A stretch of DNA of 64,000 nucleotides from DASPPM01 sp052143835 (GTDB lineage: Bacteria; Pseudomonadota; Alphaproteobacteria; JACZXZ01), in assembly GCA_052143835.1 (NCBI GenBank), contig JBKQRV010000097.1, positions 1 to 64,000 on the forward strand. Direction: 5' to 3'. Position 1 is the stretch's first letter. The number at the start of each line of letters is the position of its first letter. The notes below the pieces were generated by a model. It worked only from the letters and a program-made list of their open reading frames with translations. It was not told the DNA's origin and did no database searches. The translations under genes and the position numbers were made by a program. This document shows, one piece after another, positions 61,512 through 64,000 of this stretch.

Positions 61512-61805
61512 ATGACGACGGCCGCCCTATGCTTGTGGTGCGAAAAGCCCCTCCCGGCCGGCGGTCGGCGCGGCAGCGCGCGGAAATTTTGCGACCGCTT
61601 GTGCAGGTACGCCTTTCACTCGGCGGCACGGCGATGGGTCGCGCAGGCAATCGAGGCTGGCCTGATTTCCTCGGAAGACCTCAGGACGGCCTCTACAAAA
61701 GCGTGCACGCCTCGATTAGGGCCTCCTGACATTTTTTCCGGTACACCGGGCACGGCAGAGGAGCCGCAGCCAGCGGCCCCGGCCGGGAGCAAGGGCGACG
61801 GATGA
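61512..61805 (+). CDS. Small cysteine-cluster (zinc-finger-like) element protein
   Basis: 97 residues from ATG 61512. CLWCEKPLPAGGRRGSARKF is followed by CDRLCR, a treble-clef-like Cx2C...Cx3C arrangement, then a helix (FHSAARRWVAQAIEAGLI). It resembles small zinc-finger proteins encoded by phages of alphaproteobacteria. The 191 bases after it hold no convincing gene. Confidence 0.6.
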   Translation: MTTAALCLWCEKPLPAGGRRGSARKFCDRLCRYAFHSAARRWVAQAIEAGLISSEDLRTASTKACTPRLGPPDIFSGTPGTAEEPQPAAPAGSKGDG

Positions 61806-61996
61806 CAACGCCGGCCGGCCAGCTCGCCGATTCGACACCGCGCCCTCCGGTGCCATAGCCTCGAGCCCTGCCGCGCGAGCTCGTCAAGGATCTCGAGCAC
61901 GGCGCGTCAGGCGAGCGACGCGCACGGGTGAAGGCGCGCCAGCTGCGGAGCGTCGGTCGCTGAGGCGCACGCCGGCGGCCCGAAGGGAAGACCATC

Positions 61997-62617
61997 TTGC
62001 GCAAGCGGTCTAAGGCTGAGCTTCGCCGCACCGCCGTCCACGAGGCCGGGCACGCGGTAGCGGCATTCAAGGTCGGGATGCGCACCAAGGCGCTGTCGAT
62101 CGTCGCCGACGGCGAATCGCTTGGCCATCATCGGCCCCATCCATATTTCGCGGGCGTGAATCCGGAGCTCGACGGCAGCCCAAGGGTGCAGCGGCGCCTC
62201 GAGAATGCGGCGCTGGTATATCTCGCGGGCGCCGCGGCGGAACGTCGCTTCAGCCCGAAGGGATTTCGCCACGCCGGATCCTCTGGGGACCGACACCAGG
62301 CGATCGAGCTGCTTTCGTACCTGACGGGGAGCAATGAGGAGCTCGAGGCCTATCTTCGTCTTGTCGACGTCCGGGCGCGCCAGCTTGTCGCCGATCCACT
62401 GAATTGGTTTCTCATCAACGGGCTCGCGGCACGGCTGCTCGAGCGCCAGGAGCTGACCGGGGATGAGGTGCTGCGGGCGATCCGTGCAGCGTATGACGAG
62501 GATTTTAAGCGCCGTCTCGCCAGCATCGCGGGGCGGCCAAGGAAGGCGTCGGCTCGCACGGCGAGGGCCGCCCCTCGCCGAGTTCGGAAGCCGACCCGCG
62601 ACGCGAAGCGACGATGA
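61997..62617 (+). CDS. Stand-alone M41 (FtsH-type) zinc metallopeptidase-like domain
   Basis: 206 residues from TTG 61997 (GGGAAG upstream; start not certain). The zinc motif is TAVHEAGHAVAAF (His15, Glu16, His19), and a likely third ligand is the Asp of AGSSGDRHQAIELL, matching FtsH's TGASxDxxxAT region; LVYLAGAAAERRF corresponds to FtsH's conserved GRAAEE helix. There is no AAA+ ATPase domain and no transmembrane segment, both present in FtsH. The C-terminus is very basic (RPRKASARTARAAPRRVRKP). It overlaps the next gene by 4 bases (ATGA). It may need a host unfoldase or act on unfolded targets. Confidence 0.8.
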   Translation: MRKRSKAELRRTAVHEAGHAVAAFKVGMRTKALSIVADGESLGHHRPHPYFAGVNPELDGSPRVQRRLENAALVYLAGAAAERRFSPKGFRHAGSSGDRHQAIELLSYLTGSNEELEAYLRLVDVRARQLVADPLNWFLINGLAARLLERQELTGDEVLRAIRAAYDEDFKRRLASIAGRPRKASARTARAAPRRVRKPTRDAKRR

Positions 62618-62904
62618 CCAAGCGCCGGGCCCAGCTTCCTGCCGGCATGACGCCGCGCCTGCTCTCACGCGACCAGGCAGCGGCCTATTGTGGGATCTCG
62701 GTGAGCCATTTCGAGACGCACGTCGCCCGGCACGTCGGGGGGATCAAGCTCGGCGGCCGGATTCTTTGGGACCGGGCGGCGATCGACCGCTGGCTTGACG
62801 GGCTTTCGTCCGGGCTCGGGACGTTCGGCCCCGATCAGTTCATCGAAGCGCTCGGCGATGGTCGTCAACCGCGACCCGTCGCGCGCCGCGGGCGTGCGCA
62901 ATAG
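62614..62904 (+). CDS. Helix-turn-helix protein of the excisionase/MerR-like type
   Basis: 96 residues from ATG 62614 (ATGA overlap with the peptidase gene). LLSRDQAAAYCGISVSHFET, then GGIKLGGRILWDRAAIDRWL, is the excisionase-like winged helix (DUF/HTH_17 pattern, ending in DRWLD). It probably binds DNA as a regulator or as a recombination directionality factor in addition to the AlpA-like protein. Confidence 0.78.
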   Translation: MTKRRAQLPAGMTPRLLSRDQAAAYCGISVSHFETHVARHVGGIKLGGRILWDRAAIDRWLDGLSSGLGTFGPDQFIEALGDGRQPRPVARRGRAQ

Positions 62905-62986
62905 AGGCGAAGGCTTTCAAAACCGTTCCGAAAGGGTTAACGAAGCCCTTTCGGCCCCACCCTCCGGCGCCCGGGCTATGCCGGCG

Positions 62987-63301
62987 CTAAGCGCCGAGCT
63001 CGATCATCTCGAGCTCGCCGAGCATGCGCGCGAGATCGCGCAACACTCCGGCCTTGCGGGACTTCCGCTCCTTCGCGGGCACCGTCTCAAGGGCGCGCTC
63101 GAGCGCCGACCGCGCCTCTCTGATCCCGAGAGCGCCGGCATGGTGCAGCTCGCCCGTGATCGCCACTTGCGCCGCGACAAGACCCGAAATCGCGTCGGAC
63201 AGCTTGGCAAGGTCCGCCACGAGGACCGTGCGCAAGCGCTGCGCTACCGCGTCGGTGACCGCATCAATGAGCTCGTTTTCCCGGCCGCCGTTCATGCCCA
63301 T
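62987..63301 (-). CDS. Small coiled element protein, leftward
   Basis: 104 residues from ATG 63301, chosen because GGAG lies six bases upstream; a GTG at 63328 lacks a ribosome-binding site. It is helical with a heptad pattern (DAVTDAVAQRLRTVLVADLA, GIREARSALERALETV). It is divergent from the rightward gene at 63736. No family is recognised. Confidence 0.52.
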   Translation of the reverse strand: MGMNGGRENELIDAVTDAVAQRLRTVLVADLAKLSDAISGLVAAQVAITGELHHAGALGIREARSALERALETVPAKERKSRKAGVLRDLARMLGELEMIELGA

Positions 63302-63735
63302 GCTGAGCTCCGCACCTGGTGACACCACGACAATTCGCTATACCATGCCGGCGCGCGTGGCGCGAGAGGTGCTCGCAAGCGCCATGGAAGAATTGGCACC
63401 CGTTGCCACCGGACCCGTGGCAAACCGGACAAAGACGACAGCTAAAAAAAGGGGAGAGATGAGGCCCCGTGGGACCGCGCGCGCTGTCCCTCCCCGGGCG
63501 CCGTCGCGCTGCGCCTGGCAGCTGCCCATGGGCGGCATTAAAGCGTTGGCATGCGTTGACGCCGGGGTGCGCGGCAAACGTTACAAACGTTACAGGCCTA
63601 CGCGCGCGCGGGGACGCGGAGGGCCTCAGGCGCCCGATCAGCCGGGTTGCGGATGAAGGCGACGGCGCGCATGTTGTGGCCGACTTCGCGTCCGCATTCT
63701 CGCAAGCGGTCAGGCTGCAATCGGAGGATCCGTCC
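63302..63735. other. Divergent intergenic region with GTTAC repeats
   Basis: About 430 bases between divergent genes. It contains AT-richer spots and tandem AAACGTTAC 9-mers. A rightward frame 63345-63656 exists but is low-complexity and arginine/proline-rich with no ribosome-binding site, so it is not called. Promoters for both flanking genes are expected here. Confidence 0.4.
63576..63593. repeat. Tandem AAACGTTAC 9-mers
   Basis: Two perfect, adjacent copies of AAACGTTAC. The GTTAC core is shared with the repeats upstream of the integrase (48289-48331). They could be an operator or protein-binding iterons. Confidence 0.5.
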
Positions 63736-64000
63736 ATGGCGAAACAGAGAGCAGGGAGCCAAGCTCGACGCGCTGCGACCCACAAGCGCTCGGGTGCCGT
63801 CGCGCGCGGCGTTACGATCGATGAGGTACAAGATATCGGCAACAGGTTAAGCCAAGCATTCTTGGCCCGGGCCCGCGACCAACTTAAAGCCGAATTCGCG
63901 AGCATCGTCGAAGCGATCCAGGGCCTCGCGTTCGCGCAAGTGCTCATCCTCCGGGCGCTCGATCGCAAGGGGCTACTCAGCATCGATGTTGCACGCGGCG
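63736..64000 (+). CDS. Element protein, N-terminal part, cut by window edge
   Basis: The frame opens at ATG 63736 with GGAGG eight bases upstream and stays open to the end of the window. The visible 88 residues begin MAKQRAGSQARRAATHKRSG and continue with a helix (NRLSQAFLARARDQLKAEFA). It is basic at the N-terminus. The function is unknown. Confidence 0.6.
   Translation, partial: MAKQRAGSQARRAATHKRSGAVARGVTIDEVQDIGNRLSQAFLARARDQLKAEFASIVEAIQGLAFAQVLILRALDRKGLLSIDVARG

Larger units (their letters stand above)
48158..64000 (+). mobile_element. Integrated phage-like element (prophage or satellite), right end outside the window
   Basis: The left boundary is the displaced tRNA 3' end. It contains an integrase, an AlpA-like regulator, a RepA-like ATPase, origin-like repeats, a possible head protein, a tape-measure protein, an XRE repressor region, and many small genes with 4-base overlaps, all of phage or genomic-island character. 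No core metabolic gene occurs from 48.2 kb to the end. No terminase, portal, major capsid or lysis gene is identified. The intact tRNA and second attachment site should lie to the right of the window. Confidence 0.8.

Noticed and set aside
63345..63656. Rightward frame in the divergent region at 63.3-63.7 kb
   Set aside because: Low complexity, no ribosome-binding site, overlaps the tandem repeats.

Overview
The window is GC-rich DNA that reads as alphaproteobacterial chromosome. The evidence is the gene content: separate glyQ and glyS, pyruvate phosphate dikinase, a long-chain polyprenyl diphosphate synthase, a YgfZ/Caf17-type folate-binding protein, a 3-hydroxybutyrate dehydrogenase next to a patatin-like lipase, and frequent 4-base stop/start overlaps. 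The order cannot be fixed from this window; Rhodospirillales-like or Hyphomicrobiales-like are both possible.

Layout. 1-3.3 kb: the tail of a 6-phosphogluconate-dehydrogenase-like enzyme, a branched-chain-amino-acid-type binding lipoprotein, and a convergent LivH-type permease with an unusual lipoprotein-like N-terminal extension. 3.3-10.7 kb: a cold-shock protein, then a leftward run of four glycosyltransferases, asparagine synthase (asnB) and a dihydroorotase, several with 4-base overlaps; this looks like a cell-surface glycan cluster. 10.8-28.4 kb: housekeeping genes (ygfZ, YbjQ, HIT, ppdK-glyS-glyQ, patatin-bdhA, an S49 peptidase, an RNA methyltransferase, polyprenyl synthase, a metallophosphoesterase, a quinone-reductase-like flavoprotein) mixed with small unknowns. 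28.4-33.6 kb: a tight operon of an acetyl-CoA-synthetase-like ligase, E1 alpha, E1 beta and E2 of a 2-oxoacid dehydrogenase complex, and an acyl carrier protein, with no E3.

33.7-42.5 kb is a leftward defence island. A type I restriction-modification operon (hsdM ... hsdS, hsdR) carries an AbiEi/AbiEii toxin-antitoxin pair and a 47-codon piece resembling the DUF262 N-terminus between hsdM and hsdS. Every junction from abiEi to hsdR is a 4-base ATGA or GTGA overlap. The abiE pair has its own candidate promoter, buried in a 40-base palindrome at the hsdM stop codon, which would make a leaderless abiEi message. HsdR carries an extra C-terminal AlbA_2/Schlafen-like domain.

42.7-47.6 kb: a four-gene signalling unit of a secreted Cache-domain protein, a membrane hybrid histidine kinase, a single-domain receiver, and a receiver fused to a class III nucleotide cyclase. 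47.6-48.3 kb: a transposase remnant and a displaced tRNA 3' end, the integration site of a mobile element.

48.2-64 kb (open at the right edge): an integrated element with a P4-type integrase, an AlpA-like regulator, a RepA-like ATPase followed by origin-like repeats, a possible head protein, a tail tape-measure protein, a divergent XRE repressor region, paired signal-peptide proteins, an isolated M41 (FtsH-type) peptidase domain and many small unknowns. No terminase, portal or lysis gene is recognisable in the visible part, so it is either a prophage whose packaging genes lie further right, or a reduced or satellite element. The intact target tRNA should lie beyond the right edge of the window.
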